Part shown: positions 34,868 to 43,523 of the stretch, in pieces
Layout of the letters: every line of letters begins with the position of its first letter
How positions within the stretch are numbered: the stretch's first letter is position 1
Assembly: GCF_036013955.1 (NCBI RefSeq)
Contig: NZ_CP107903.1
Coordinates: 3,224,001-3,288,000, forward strand
DNA from: Streptomyces sp. NBC_00459
GTDB lineage: Bacteria; Actinomycetota; Actinomycetes; Streptomycetales; Streptomycetaceae
DNA length: 64,000 bases
Direction: 5' to 3'
Notes under the pieces: generated by a model
Told to the model about the DNA's origin: nothing
Databases searched by the model: none
What the model saw: the letters and a program-made list of their open reading frames with translations, nothing else
Made by a program: the position numbers and the translations under genes

Positions 34868-37450
34868 GTGCCTGGCACAAACCTGACCCGCGAAGAGGCG
34901 CAAGCGCGGGCGAAGCTGCTCACCGTTGACTCGTACGAGATCGAGTTGGATCTCTCCGGCGCACAGGAGGGCGGCACCTACAGGTCCGTGACCACGGTGC
35001 GCTTCGACTCCGCCGAAACCGGCGCGGAGTCCTTCATCGACCTGGTGGCCCCGGCCGTACACGAGGTCACCCTCAACGGGGACGCTCTCGACCCCGACGA
35101 GGTCTTCAAGGATTCCCGGATCGCGCTGCCGGGGCTGCTCGCGGGGCGCAACGTGCTGCGTGTCGTCGCCGACGCCGCCTACACCAACACCGGTGAGGGC
35201 CTGCACCGGTTCGTCGACCCCGTCGACCAGCAGGCCTACCTCTACACCCAGTTCGAGGTGCCGGACGCCCGCCGCGTGTTCGCGTCGTTCGAGCAGCCGG
35301 ACCTCAAGGCGACCTTCCAGTTCACGGTGACCGCGCCGTCCGGCTGGACCGTCATCTCCAACTCGCCGACGCCCGAACCCAAGGACGACGTCTGGCGCTT
35401 CGAGCCGACGCCCCGTATCTCCACGTACATCACCGCGCTGATCGTCGGGCCGTACCACTCGGTCCACAGTGTGTACGAGGCGGACGGGCAGACCGTTCCG
35501 CTCGGCATCTACTGCCGGCCCTCGCTCGCCGAGTTCCTCGACTCCGACGCCATCTTCGCGGTGACCCGGCAGGGCTTCGAGTGGTTCCAGGAGAAGTTCG
35601 ACTACGCGTACCCGTTCAAGAAGTACGACCAGTTGTTCGTCCCCGAGTTCAACGCCGGTGCCATGGAGAACGCGGGCGCGGTCACCATCCGCGACCAGTA
35701 CGTGTTCCGGTCCAAGGTGACCGACGCCGCGTACGAGACGCGCGCCGAGACGATCCTGCACGAGCTCGCGCACATGTGGTTCGGCGACCTCGTCACCATG
35801 GAGTGGTGGAACGACCTGTGGCTGAACGAGTCGTTCGCCACCTACACCTCCATCGCCTGCCAGGCGTACGCCCCCGGCTCGCGCTGGCCGCACTCCTGGA
35901 CCACCTTCGCCAACTCCATGAAGACGTGGGCGTACCGCCAGGACCAGCTGCCGTCCACGCACCCGATCATGGCCGAGATCCGCGACCTCGACGACGTCCT
36001 CGTCAACTTCGACGGCATCACGTACGCCAAGGGCGCCTCCGTACTGAAGCAGCTCGTCGCGTACGTCGGCATGGACGCGTTCTTCGCGGGCGTGCAGGCC
36101 TACTTCAAGCAGCACGCGTACGGCAACACGCGGCTCAGCGACCTGCTGGGCGCCCTGGAGGAGACCTCCGGGCGTGACCTGAAGGCGTGGTCGAAGTCGT
36201 GGCTGGAGACGGCCGGTATCAACATCCTGCGTCCCGAGATCGAGACGGACGCGGACGGGGTCATCACCTCCTTCGCCATCCGGCAGGAGGCTCCCGCGCT
36301 GCCCGCCGGTGCCAAGGGTGAGCCCACGCTCCGGCCGCACCGCATCGCCGTCGGCCTGTACGACCTCGACGACGAGAGCGGCAAGCTGCTGCGTGACGAC
36401 GAGACCGGGCGTATCGAGCTGGACGTCGACGGCGAGCTGACGGCCGTACCTCAGCTGGTCGGCAGGCGCCGTCCGGCCGTGATCCTGCTCAACGACGACG
36501 ACCTGTCGTACTCGAAGGTCCGCCTCGACGACGCGTCCCTCGCCTTCGTCACCGAGCACCTGGGCGACTTCGAGGCCTCCCTCCCGCGCGCGCTGTGCTG
36601 GGCCTCCGCCTGGGACATGACCCGTGACGCCGAACTGGCGACCCGCGACTACCTCTCCCTCGTCCTGTCGGGCATCGGCAAGGAGTCGGACATCGGCGTC
36701 GTGCAGTCGCTCCAGCGGCAGGTGAAGCTGGCGATCGACCTGTACGGCGACCCGGCCACCCGCGAGGCCCTGCTGACCCGCTGGACGGACGCCACGCTGG
36801 CCCATCTCCGGACGGCCGAGGCGGGCTCCGACCATCAGCTGGCCTGGGCCCGCGCGTTCGCGGCCACCGCCCGTACGCCGGAGCAGCTGGACCTGCTGGG
36901 CGCCCTGCTGGAAGGCACGCAGACCGTCGAGGGGCTGGCCGTCGACACCGAGCTGCGCTGGTCGTTCGTCCAGCGGCTGGCGGCCGTCGGGCGCTTCGAC
37001 GAGGACGAGATCGCGGGCGAGTACGAGCGGGACAAGACCGCTGCCGGTGAGCGGCACGCCGCGACCGCCCGGGCCGCCCGTCCGACCCCGGAGGCCAAGG
37101 CGGAGGCCTGGGCGTCGGTCATCGAGTCCGACAAGCTGCCGAACGCCGTCCAGGAGGCCGTGATCGGGGGCTTCGTCCAGACCGACCAGCGCGAGCTGCT
37201 GGAGCCCTACACCGACAAGTACTTCGCGGTGGTCAAGGAGGCCTGGGACTCGCGCTCGCACGAGATCGCCCAGCAGATCGCCATCGGCCTCTACCCGGCC
37301 CTCCAGGTGTCCCAGGAGACCCTGGCGAAGACGGACGCCTGGCTGACCGCCGCCGAGCCGAACGCCGCCCTGCGGCGACTCGTCTCGGAGTCCCGTTCCG
37401 GTGTCGAGCGTGCGCTGAAGGCGCAGGCTGCGGACGCGGCTGCCGAGTAG
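34868..37450 (+). CDS. pepN: Aminopeptidase N, M1 zinc metallopeptidase (copy 2)
   Basis: The 860-residue protein starts at the GTG at 34868, after GAGGAG. It is closely similar in order and motifs to the protein at 18682: GAMEN near residue 264 and HELAH with the downstream Glu (LWLNESFATYTS) near residue 298, then the ERAP1-like helical domain. Differences are the shorter N-terminus and a longer loop after 480 (PALPAGAKGEPT). Both contain all catalytic residues, so both are probably active. The pair may differ in peptide preference or in timing of expression. It ends at a strong hairpin. Confidence 0.95.
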   Translation: MPGTNLTREEAQARAKLLTVDSYEIELDLSGAQEGGTYRSVTTVRFDSAETGAESFIDLVAPAVHEVTLNGDALDPDEVFKDSRIALPGLLAGRNVLRVVADAAYTNTGEGLHRFVDPVDQQAYLYTQFEVPDARRVFASFEQPDLKATFQFTVTAPSGWTVISNSPTPEPKDDVWRFEPTPRISTYITALIVGPYHSVHSVYEADGQTVPLGIYCRPSLAEFLDSDAIFAVTRQGFEWFQEKFDYAYPFKKYDQLFVPEFNAGAMENAGAVTIRDQYVFRSKVTDAAYETRAETILHELAHMWFGDLVTMEWWNDLWLNESFATYTSIACQAYAPGSRWPHSWTTFANSMKTWAYRQDQLPSTHPIMAEIRDLDDVLVNFDGITYAKGASVLKQLVAYVGMDAFFAGVQAYFKQHAYGNTRLSDLLGALEETSGRDLKAWSKSWLETAGINILRPEIETDADGVITSFAIRQEAPALPAGAKGEPTLRPHRIAVGLYDLDDESGKLLRDDETGRIELDVDGELTAVPQLVGRRRPAVILLNDDDLSYSKVRLDDASLAFVTEHLGDFEASLPRALCWASAWDMTRDAELATRDYLSLVLSGIGKESDIGVVQSLQRQVKLAIDLYGDPATREALLTRWTDATLAHLRTAEAGSDHQLAWARAFAATARTPEQLDLLGALLEGTQTVEGLAVDTELRWSFVQRLAAVGRFDEDEIAGEYERDKTAAGERHAATARAARPTPEAKAEAWASVIESDKLPNAVQEAVIGGFVQTDQRELLEPYTDKYFAVVKEAWDSRSHEIAQQIAIGLYPALQVSQETLAKTDAWLTAAEPNAALRRLVSESRSGVERALKAQAADAAAE

Positions 37451-37479
37451 GAGCAGCAGGCGGTTGCAGGGAGCAGGAG

Positions 37480-37538
37480 GTCGGGGGCGCCCGGCCGTCC
37501 ACGGACCCGGTGGTCCAGGACGGCGGGGCGCCCCCGAC
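37480..37538. terminator. Hairpin downstream of the second pepN
   Basis: A 13-bp perfect stem (GTCGGGGGCGCCC / GGGCGCCCCCGAC) with an internal smaller hairpin in its loop, between convergent genes. The 80 bases after it, to the next gene, are rich in GTACC-like repeats and hold no gene. Confidence 0.7.
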
Positions 37539-37618
37539 TCTTCGTGCCCGTACCCGGACCCGCGCTCGCACCTGTACCTGTACCTGGGCCCGTACTCGCG
37601 CTCGTATCCCGCCCGGCG

Positions 37619-38626
37619 TCAGACCGGGGCCGTTCGGGGATTCTGCCCGGAGGCGCGCAGCAGGGCGGCGCCCATGGGCGTCAGGGTGTGCAGGACGACC
37701 GGGCCGTGGCGGTGGCTGACGAGGAGGCCGGCGTCGCGCAGCACGGTGGTGTGGCGGGTCGCCGACGCCGCGGAGACACCTGCGGCACGGGCGAGTTCGC
37801 CGGTCGTGGCGCCGGCCGCCGTCGCCCGGAGCATGACGGCGCGGGTGGCGCCCAGGAGCGCGGGCAGCGGAGCCCGGGGCTTGTGGGCATCGGTCTCGTC
37901 GGTGCGGGAGGCCGGCAGGCGCAGCGGGTAGGCGAGGACGGGCGGGAGACCGGAGTCGGCCAGCGACACCGGGCCGCCCCAGCAGAAGTACGAGGGGACG
38001 AGCCTCAGACCGCGCCCCTGCAGGTGCAGATCACGGTCCTCGCAGTAGTCGACCTCGAGCGTGGGACGCCGCCAGCGCATGTACGGCCCGAGGCTGGCCA
38101 GAAGCCTGTCCGTACCGCCGTCCAGCAGGTCCCGGGCCCGGGCGGAGCGGTCGGCGTCGATGTGCGCCTGAATGTGATCTCCGTGCGGACGGATGGCGAC
38201 GTCGTAATAGTTCCGGACCGTTCGGACGAATTCCTTGCGGGGTCCCGCGTCGGGTAATTGCCGGGTCCAGGCGGGAGCGCCGTTCACCCGGTCCAGGATG
38301 TTCAGTTCTCGTAGTACGCGCTGTCGGGGAATGTCGAGGATCGCCTCCAGCCCCGCGTCCAGACCTTCGGACGCTTCACCGGGCGTGAGGAAATCCGGAA
38401 AATAGGTGCCCCCCGGATAAAGGGGGCGCAACACGTTGCGGACGACGGGCGCGAGGCCCTTTGCGTGCAGCGCCTCGCGTGCGCTCCGATGCCAATCGGC
38501 ATACGCCCACAGGCCCTTGCGGCTCTGGAAACGGCGCAGGCTGAAGGAGATCTCCCAGAGCGGATCCGGTCTGTTCGCCACCTGAACGCGCGCTAGATCG
38601 GCATCCGTGAAGTGGATTCGGAGCAT
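37619..38626 (-). CDS. ArsR-like winged-helix transcriptional regulator
   Basis: The 335-residue protein starts at the ATG at 38626 with GGGGA upstream. The N-terminal ~200 residues match the large sensor-like region of the DUF5937-type actinobacterial ArsR relatives (MLRIHFTDADLARVQVA). The C-terminal winged helix reads TTGELARAAGVSAASATRHT then TVLRDAGLLVSHRHGPVVLH. There are no Cys metal sites, so it is unlikely to sense metals. It is divergent from the small peptidoglycan-binding protein gene, a possible target. Confidence 0.8.
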   Translation of the reverse strand: MLRIHFTDADLARVQVANRPDPLWEISFSLRRFQSRKGLWAYADWHRSAREALHAKGLAPVVRNVLRPLYPGGTYFPDFLTPGEASEGLDAGLEAILDIPRQRVLRELNILDRVNGAPAWTRQLPDAGPRKEFVRTVRNYYDVAIRPHGDHIQAHIDADRSARARDLLDGGTDRLLASLGPYMRWRRPTLEVDYCEDRDLHLQGRGLRLVPSYFCWGGPVSLADSGLPPVLAYPLRLPASRTDETDAHKPRAPLPALLGATRAVMLRATAAGATTGELARAAGVSAASATRHTTVLRDAGLLVSHRHGPVVLHTLTPMGAALLRASGQNPRTAPV

Positions 38627-38771
38627 TGAAGTCCCCTCACTGACCACGGCTTTTACGCTCAGGCGAAAAAGTATGTCGATGCCGTGAGGAGGCTGACAAG
38701 GTCATATCGGAAGCCGTTCACGGATCGTCCGAAAACAGATCCGTGCGACCAACGACCCCGAGGAGGAACGA

Positions 38772-39221
38772 ATGCGACCGAACATTTTGACCAGGTCTTT
38801 CATCAGTGCCGCCACCGTCGCCGCGATTGCCGGCGGAAGCCTGCTCGGTACGGGTGTCGGATTCGCGACGGCCGCGCCGGCCACCGCGCCCGCTGCGAGT
38901 GCCGAGTCCGTCGGCATCCTCGCGACACAGAACTTCGGCCTCAGCAGCGCGCGGGCCAAGAGGGTCCAGGGCTGGCTGGCGACGTACTGGGGCTACACCG
39001 ACTCGATCGACGGGCAGCTCGGCACGAACAGCTGGAAGGCCTTCCAGCGCTGCCTCAAGGAGTACTGGGGCTACACCGACTCGATCGACGGGGACCCCGG
39101 CCCCAACACGGTCAAGGCTCTGCAGCGCCTGCTGCGGAACTACGGCTACACGGGGGCCATCGACGGGGACCCCGGCTCGGGCACCCGTACCGCGTTCGCG
39201 GCGTTCGCCGACTCACGCTGA
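38772..39221 (+). CDS. Secreted peptidoglycan-binding-like protein with tandem repeats
   Basis: A 149-residue exported protein with a signal peptide (about residues 1-44). After the signal there are three copies of a ~26-residue unit: GYTDSIDGQLGTNSWKAFQR, GYTDSIDGDPGPNTVKALQR and GYTGAIDGDPGSGTRTAFAA. They resemble the peptidoglycan_binding_1 repeat (GxxxGxxDGxxGxxTxxA). DNA of the first two copies is identical over 31 bases (38984-39014 and 39062-39092; period 78). No catalytic domain is present. It likely attaches to cell wall. GAGGAAC precedes the start. Confidence 0.8.
   Translation: MRPNILTRSFISAATVAAIAGGSLLGTGVGFATAAPATAPAASAESVGILATQNFGLSSARAKRVQGWLATYWGYTDSIDGQLGTNSWKAFQRCLKEYWGYTDSIDGDPGPNTVKALQRLLRNYGYTGAIDGDPGSGTRTAFAAFADSR
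38984..39092 (+). repeat. 78-bp-period repeat within the peptidoglycan-binding gene
   Basis: Two segments of 31 identical bases (38984-39014 and 39062-39092) begin GTACTGGGGCTACACCGACT; the third unit, near 39140, is diverged. The period is 26 codons. Confidence 0.85.
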
Positions 39222-39296
39222 GCATTCCGGCCGAGCGGCGTGTCCCGGCCGGACGGGGCACGCCGCCCGGCCGGCCGGGCTTTCTGGGGAGACAGC

Positions 39297-39680
39297 ATGC
39301 GCACACGCGTCCACCGCTCGGTCCTCGTCCACGGCACCGCCGTACTGGCCGTGGGAGGAGCACTTCTCGTCGGCGCCCCGACGGCGAACGCCGCCGTAGC
39401 CGAGACCAACTGCGACCACATCGACGACGCCGCCCGGCCCACGGTCGACCCGGGCAACACGGGGAACGCGGTTCGTCAGGTGCAGTGCCTGATCAACTAC
39501 TACAGCGGGTACCCCAACTGGCTTGAGGAAGACGGGGGTTACGGCCCGAGGACGCTGGACGGCGTCCACTGGGTGCAGACCTGCAACGAGACCACGGGCG
39601 GTGCGGACGGCGTCGTGGGCCCCAGCACCTGGTCCCGCCTGTACGCCCCGAAGGACGCCTGCGCCATCTCGGCCCTCTAG
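39297..39680 (+). CDS. Secreted peptidoglycan-binding-like protein, small
   Basis: The 127-residue protein starts at the ATG at 39297 after GGGGAG. A signal peptide (about residues 1-33, ANAA) precedes a domain with peptidoglycan-binding features (PGNTGNAVRQVQCLINYYSG and VVGPSTWSRLY) and four Cys after the signal that may pair. It follows the repeat protein on the same strand and probably shares its wall-directed role. Its TAG stop is part of the CTAG that borders the insertion sequence, so the element landed exactly at its end and left it intact. Confidence 0.8.
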   Translation: MRTRVHRSVLVHGTAVLAVGGALLVGAPTANAAVAETNCDHIDDAARPTVDPGNTGNAVRQVQCLINYYSGYPNWLEEDGGYGPRTLDGVHWVQTCNETTGGADGVVGPSTWSRLYAPKDACAISAL

Positions 39681-40660
39681 ACGAGTCATTCCGATGTGAT
39701 CAGTGGTCGTAGGCGATGAGGGATCGTAGGACCGGCTGGCCGGTCTTGTGGTTGTGCCAGATCGCAGCAGCCATCGCGAGGACGCGCTGGGCGACGCGGA
39801 CGGCGACGCCTTCGAAGGTCCGGCCGCCGTGCTGTTCCAGGTCGAGCTGGCCCTTGAGGGTGTCGTTGACCGACTCGATCAACTGCCGCACCGACTTCAG
39901 CAGGGACTCGCCCTTGCGTTTCTTCTCGCGCTTGAACGACGGCCGCAGCAACTCAGCGCCCCTCAGGGCCAGATCGGCCTCGAACTCCCTGGAAGCGAAA
40001 CCCTTGTCGGAGATCACCAGCAGCCCCGGCCGGTTCGTGACCGTCTCGGGTTCGCGGTCGAGCATCGCGGTCAGTACCTCGCGCTCATCCAACTTCGGGG
40101 TCGCCAGAGCCCACAGGATCGGCATCCCGGTCGGGGTGCACACCAGGAACAGGCGCAGGCCCCAGAAGAACCGGCTGTGACTGGCGCAGTACCCGTATCC
40201 GGCCCAGCCGGCCATGTCCGACCGCTTCACCGTCGGACGCGAGCGACCGCACTCCACCGGCGTCGAGTCGACGATCCAGTGGTTGTCGAACCAGAAGTCC
40301 GTATCGACGGCCAGCAGCCGTATCGCCTTCTTGACCAACGGCAACGCAGCCCGCAGCCGCTTGTTCCAGCCCGGCTGCCTGGGCACGTACGGGAACATCC
40401 CGCCCAGGCGGGAGTCCACGAACCGCAGCCACCGCGACTCCGAGGTGAAGCCCAGCAACGCCTGCGCGACAGCGAGGCAGACAAGCTCGGAATCCGTCAG
40501 CCGCGGCGGCCGGCCCAGCCACCGGGTACCCCCGATCTCGTCGTCGATCTTCACGTACAGTGCGGTCAGCAGGGCGTCCAGGTTGTTCGTCACACAACGA
40601 TCTTGGACGCCCTGTCTGCGTTCCCGGACACACCGTCAGCATTCGGAATGACTCGTCTAG
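39677..40660. mobile_element. IS982-family insertion sequence, complete
   Basis: An element of about 980 bases is bordered by 18-bp perfect inverted repeats: CTAGACGAGTCATTCCGA at 39677-39694 and its complement at 40643-40660. The outermost CTAG is itself a palindrome, so it can be read either as repeat end or as a 4-base target duplication (39677-39680 and 40657-40660). One transposase gene fills the interior. Both ends and the reading frame are intact, so it may be active. Confidence 0.85.
39700..40593 (-). CDS. IS982-family transposase
   Basis: The 297-residue transposase starts MTNNLDALLTALYVKIDDEI. It has the IS982 core: LTDSELVCLAVAQALLGF, then WIVDSTPVECGRSR with the first acidic residue, AGYGYCASHSRFFWGL, LLVISDKGF with the second Asp and RQLIESVNDTLKGQ with the Glu. 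It moves the element by a cut-and-paste DDE mechanism. No frameshift is seen. The gene reads opposite to the flanking cell-wall genes. Confidence 0.92.
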   Translation of the reverse strand: MTNNLDALLTALYVKIDDEIGGTRWLGRPPRLTDSELVCLAVAQALLGFTSESRWLRFVDSRLGGMFPYVPRQPGWNKRLRAALPLVKKAIRLLAVDTDFWFDNHWIVDSTPVECGRSRPTVKRSDMAGWAGYGYCASHSRFFWGLRLFLVCTPTGMPILWALATPKLDEREVLTAMLDREPETVTNRPGLLVISDKGFASREFEADLALRGAELLRPSFKREKKRKGESLLKSVRQLIESVNDTLKGQLDLEQHGGRTFEGVAVRVAQRVLAMAAAIWHNHKTGQPVLRSLIAYDH

Positions 40661-40697
40661 GGCCGGGGTCGCCGACCAGCCCGAGAGGAAGAGCCCC

Positions 40698-41474
40698 ATG
40701 ACGAGACTCCCGGAACTCCCCGGCTCCCGCGGCACGGCGCGGTCGGTTCCGCCGTTGCCCCGACGGGCGTTCCTGACCGCCCTCGGCGTCGGTGCCGCGT
40801 TGAGCGCGGTGCCCCGCCCCGCCTCGGCCGCACCTGCCGACACCGCTGCCACCGCTGCCACCGCCACCGCCGCGTACACGCTGCTGTCCCGTGCGGACTG
40901 GGGTGCCGACGAGACACTGCGCTTCACCGGCGGCACGGAGCGCTGGCCGTCCGAGTACCACCCGGTCCAGACGCTCACCGTCCACCACACCGCCGACGGC
41001 AGCACAGACCCGGATCCGGCTGCCGTGGTCCGCGCCATCTACCGCACCGACGCCGCCGAATACGGCGACATGGGCTACAACTACCTGATCGACAAGGCCG
41101 GTCTGGTGTACGAGGGCCGCTGGTCCGGCACCGACGGCACACCCGCGCACGACGCCTCCGGGCGGATGGTCACCGGGGCGCACGTCAAGGGCTACAACTC
41201 GGGCAACATCGGCATAGCCCTGCTGGGGACGCTGACCACCACTCCCGCGTCGACCGCCGCGCGCACCGCCCTGGTCCGGCTCCTGGCCGACCTCGCCGAA
41301 CGGCACGCGCTCGCTCCCTTGGGCAAGGTGGTCTACGTCAATCCCGTCAGCGGGGTCAGCCGGCCCGCGCCGGTCATCGGCGGCCACCGCCACTGGGCGG
41401 CCACCGACTGCCCAGGCACCCTGTACACCGCCATGCCGTCGATCCGTGACGAGGTCGCCGCCCTGCTCGCCTGA
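40698..41474 (+). CDS. Tat-exported N-acetylmuramoyl-L-alanine amidase (PGRP/amidase_2)
   Basis: The 258-residue protein starts at the ATG at 40698 after GAGAGGAAG. A twin-arginine signal (LPRRAFLTALGVGAAL) leads to an amidase_2/PGRP domain with zinc ligands in TVHHTADGS, the Tyr of MGYNYLIDKAG and the last His in GGHRHWAATDCPG. It cleaves between MurNAc and L-Ala of peptidoglycan. The insertion sequence separates it from the two wall-binding genes, which before insertion would have lain only about 40 bases upstream, forming a wall-remodelling group. Confidence 0.92.
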   Translation: MTRLPELPGSRGTARSVPPLPRRAFLTALGVGAALSAVPRPASAAPADTAATAATATAAYTLLSRADWGADETLRFTGGTERWPSEYHPVQTLTVHHTADGSTDPDPAAVVRAIYRTDAAEYGDMGYNYLIDKAGLVYEGRWSGTDGTPAHDASGRMVTGAHVKGYNSGNIGIALLGTLTTTPASTAARTALVRLLADLAERHALAPLGKVVYVNPVSGVSRPAPVIGGHRHWAATDCPGTLYTAMPSIRDEVAALLA

Positions 41475-41493
41475 TGGCCGCCCGATCGCCCGT

Positions 41494-42432
41494 TCAGCGG
41501 CGCGAGGCCAGGGCAGGAACCCGGGCCTTCCCCGCCCCGGAACCGGACCCCTTCACCGGAGCGGCCCTGCGCGCGCCCAGCTGCCCCGCCACGGTCGCCC
41601 CGAACGCCAGCCCCATGCCCGCCAGTTGGAGCGGCGTCAGGGCCTGCCCGAGGGCCGCCCAGCCGACGAACGCGGCGGTCAGCGGGGACAGCGGGCCGAG
41701 GAAGGTGACCTGGGTCGCGGTGAGACGGCCGATGCCGCGGAACCAGAGCCAGTACGCCACCGCCGTGTTCGCCAGCGCGAGGTAGAGATACCCGGCGGCG
41801 GCCCGGCCGTCCAGCGCGGGCGGGGCACCCTCGACCAGCACGGCGAGCGGCATGATGAGCAGGCCGCCGGCGGTCAGCTGCCAGCCGGTCAGGGCGAGCG
41901 GGCCCACACCGTCCGGGCGGCCCCAGCGCTTCGTCAGGACGGTGCCCGTCGACATCGACGCGGTGGAGGCGAGCGCGGCCAGCACACCCACGGCGTCCAG
42001 CGCCCCCGCCGCCTTCAGTACGACCAGACTCACGCCGAGCGCCGCCGCGACTCCGGTGAGCAGGGTGCGTACGGTCGGACGCTCGCCCAGGAGCACCGTC
42101 GCGAGCCCGGCGACGAACAGGGGCCCGACCGACCCGACCACGGCCGCCATCCCGCCCGGCAGCCGGTAGGCGGACAGGAACAGCAGCGGAAAGAAGGCGC
42201 CGATGTTGAGCGCGCCCAGCACCGTCGCCTTCCACCACCAGGCGCCGCGCGGCAGCACCCGGGTCAGCGCGAGGAGGACGAGACCGGCGGGCAGGGCGCG
42301 CAGCAGGCCGGTGAAGAGGGGCCGGTCGGGCGGGAGGAACTCCGTGGTGACCGCGTAGGTGGTGCCCCAGGAGATGGGGGCGAGGGCGGTGAGAAGTATG
42401 ACGGGGAGGTGGGCGGAGCGGTTCGCGGGCAT
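41494..42432 (-). CDS. EamA/DMT-family transporter
   Basis: The 312-residue protein starts at the ATG at 42432 after AAGGG. Ten hydrophobic segments in two EamA halves are visible, with the typical segment starts WGTTYAVTTEFLPPDRP and FLGPLSPLTAAFVGWAALGQ. The family exports metabolites or drugs in exchange for protons. It is divergent from a MarR-family gene, with a palindrome between them, so its expression is probably controlled by that regulator. The substrate is unknown. Confidence 0.9.
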   Translation of the reverse strand: MPANRSAHLPVILLTALAPISWGTTYAVTTEFLPPDRPLFTGLLRALPAGLVLLALTRVLPRGAWWWKATVLGALNIGAFFPLLFLSAYRLPGGMAAVVGSVGPLFVAGLATVLLGERPTVRTLLTGVAAALGVSLVVLKAAGALDAVGVLAALASTASMSTGTVLTKRWGRPDGVGPLALTGWQLTAGGLLIMPLAVLVEGAPPALDGRAAAGYLYLALANTAVAYWLWFRGIGRLTATQVTFLGPLSPLTAAFVGWAALGQALTPLQLAGMGLAFGATVAGQLGARRAAPVKGSGSGAGKARVPALASRR

Positions 42433-42454
42433 GGGCGCACCCTTCAAGTAGGTC

Positions 42455-42475
42455 AGCGCTAATTAGCTTAGCGCT
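42455..42475. promoter_or_regulatory. Palindromic operator between EamA and MarR genes
   Basis: AGCGCTAA-N5-TTAGCGCT is a perfect 8-bp inverted repeat between divergent genes, the usual position and shape for a MarR-family binding site. Confidence 0.6.
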
Positions 42476-42536
42476 AAGCAACTTGCCGTCAAGCTACTTT
42501 CTTGCGAGTGACCGTCAGGAGACCGATACTCGGCGC

Positions 42537-43061
42537 ATGAGTGCACAGCCGCCGCAGCGACGCAGGGACCCCGTCGACGCGATCATCGACCAGTGGGCGG
42601 TGGTGCGCCCCGATCTGGACACCAACGCGATGGAGGTCTTCGGCCGTATCTACCGGCTCGCGCGCGCCATGGGCGACCGGACGGAGAAGGCGTACGCGCG
42701 GTTCGGGATCGCGCGCGGCGAGTTCGACGTGCTGGCGACCCTGCGCCGGGCCGGTGAGCCGTACACGCTCTCGCCGCGTCAGCTGTCGTCGACGCTGATG
42801 CTCACCACCGGTGGGATGACCGGCCGCCTGGACAAGCTGGAGCGGGCCGGGCTGCTGCGCCGCTCCCCCGACCCGCACGACCGGCGCGGCCTCCAGGTCA
42901 CCCTCACCGAGGAGGGGCTGAGCCGCGTCGACGAGGCGGTCGGCGCCGGCGTCGCCGCACAGGCGGAGGCCCTGGCCGCCCTCGACACCGAGAGGGCGGG
43001 CCAACTGGCCGACCTGCTGCGGGAGCTGCTGGCGGCTACGGAGGGCCCGGGACAGTCGTAG
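42537..43061 (+). CDS. MarR-family transcriptional regulator
   Basis: The 174-residue protein has the MarR winged-helix core: GEFDVLATLRRAGEPYTLSP, SSTLMLTTGGMTGRLDKLER and the wing DPHDRRGLQVTLTEEG. Such dimers bind a palindrome and release it on binding a small phenolic or other ligand. The divergent EamA exporter, with AGCGCTAA-N5-TTAGCGCT between, is the likely target. The gene ends at the hairpin at 43081. Confidence 0.92.
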   Translation: MSAQPPQRRRDPVDAIIDQWAVVRPDLDTNAMEVFGRIYRLARAMGDRTEKAYARFGIARGEFDVLATLRRAGEPYTLSPRQLSSTLMLTTGGMTGRLDKLERAGLLRRSPDPHDRRGLQVTLTEEGLSRVDEAVGAGVAAQAEALAALDTERAGQLADLLRELLAATEGPGQS

Positions 43062-43080
43062 GAACCGGCCGGGAACACGC

Positions 43081-43131
43081 CGAGGGCGCCGTTCTCGGCC
43101 CATGGGTCATGGAGCGAGAACGGCGCCCTCG
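43081..43131. terminator. Bidirectional terminator, 17-bp stem
   Basis: CGAGGGCGCCGTTCTCG pairs perfectly with CGAGAACGGCGCCCTCG across a 17-base loop, between convergent genes. Confidence 0.85.
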
Positions 43132-43150
43132 AACGGATCAGAAGGAGGGA

Positions 43151-43414
43151 TCAGGCCTTCGCCTTGGCGGGCTTGGCGGCCTTCGGGGCGCGGTCGGAGG
43201 ACTTGTCCAGGACCATCACCAGGCCCGCGATGACCGCGAACAGGCCGATCGGGGCGACAACGTAGAGGCCCAGCGTCTCGATGACGCTCAGGCCATGGCC
43301 GGGGTCGTCACCGTCGTCGCGGGTGAGCGCGAGCGCGGGAGACGTCATGAGCAGCATCATCAGCGTCGTACCGGCGACCAGGGCACCGGCGCGCAGGGCG
43401 TTCGTCTTGTCCAC
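43151..43414 (-). CDS. Small membrane protein of unknown function
   Basis: The 87-residue protein starts at the GTG at 43414. No ribosome site is visible, but a TACTTT sits 6 bases before the start, so its message may be leaderless. Two hydrophobic segments are present: residues 7-30, a signal or membrane anchor, and 50-68, followed by an Ala/Lys-rich basic tail. It has no known domain. It lies next to malQ on the same strand but before it in the downstream direction. Confidence 0.65.
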   Translation of the reverse strand: MDKTNALRAGALVAGTTLMMLLMTSPALALTRDDGDDPGHGLSVIETLGLYVVAPIGLFAVIAGLVMVLDKSSDRAPKAAKPAKAKA

Positions 43415-43523
43415 GGTGCAAAAGTAGCGAACGCCCGGCGGGGCCGCGCGCCCGGGGTGCCGTATGAGGGGTGCGGGCGCCCCGCGAAGGGCCGGGAGCG
43501 CCCGCCGGCACCGGGAGGACGAC

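Noticed and set aside
34757..37261. Long minus-strand frame continuing upstream of the DUF1203 gene through pepN
   Set aside because: Only the part from 34756 downward has a ribosome site and a known domain; the rest is the shadow of pepN.
38984..39170. CRISPR-like spaced repeats
   Set aside because: The repeats are only two or three, in frame, and encode peptidoglycan-binding units in an exported protein.
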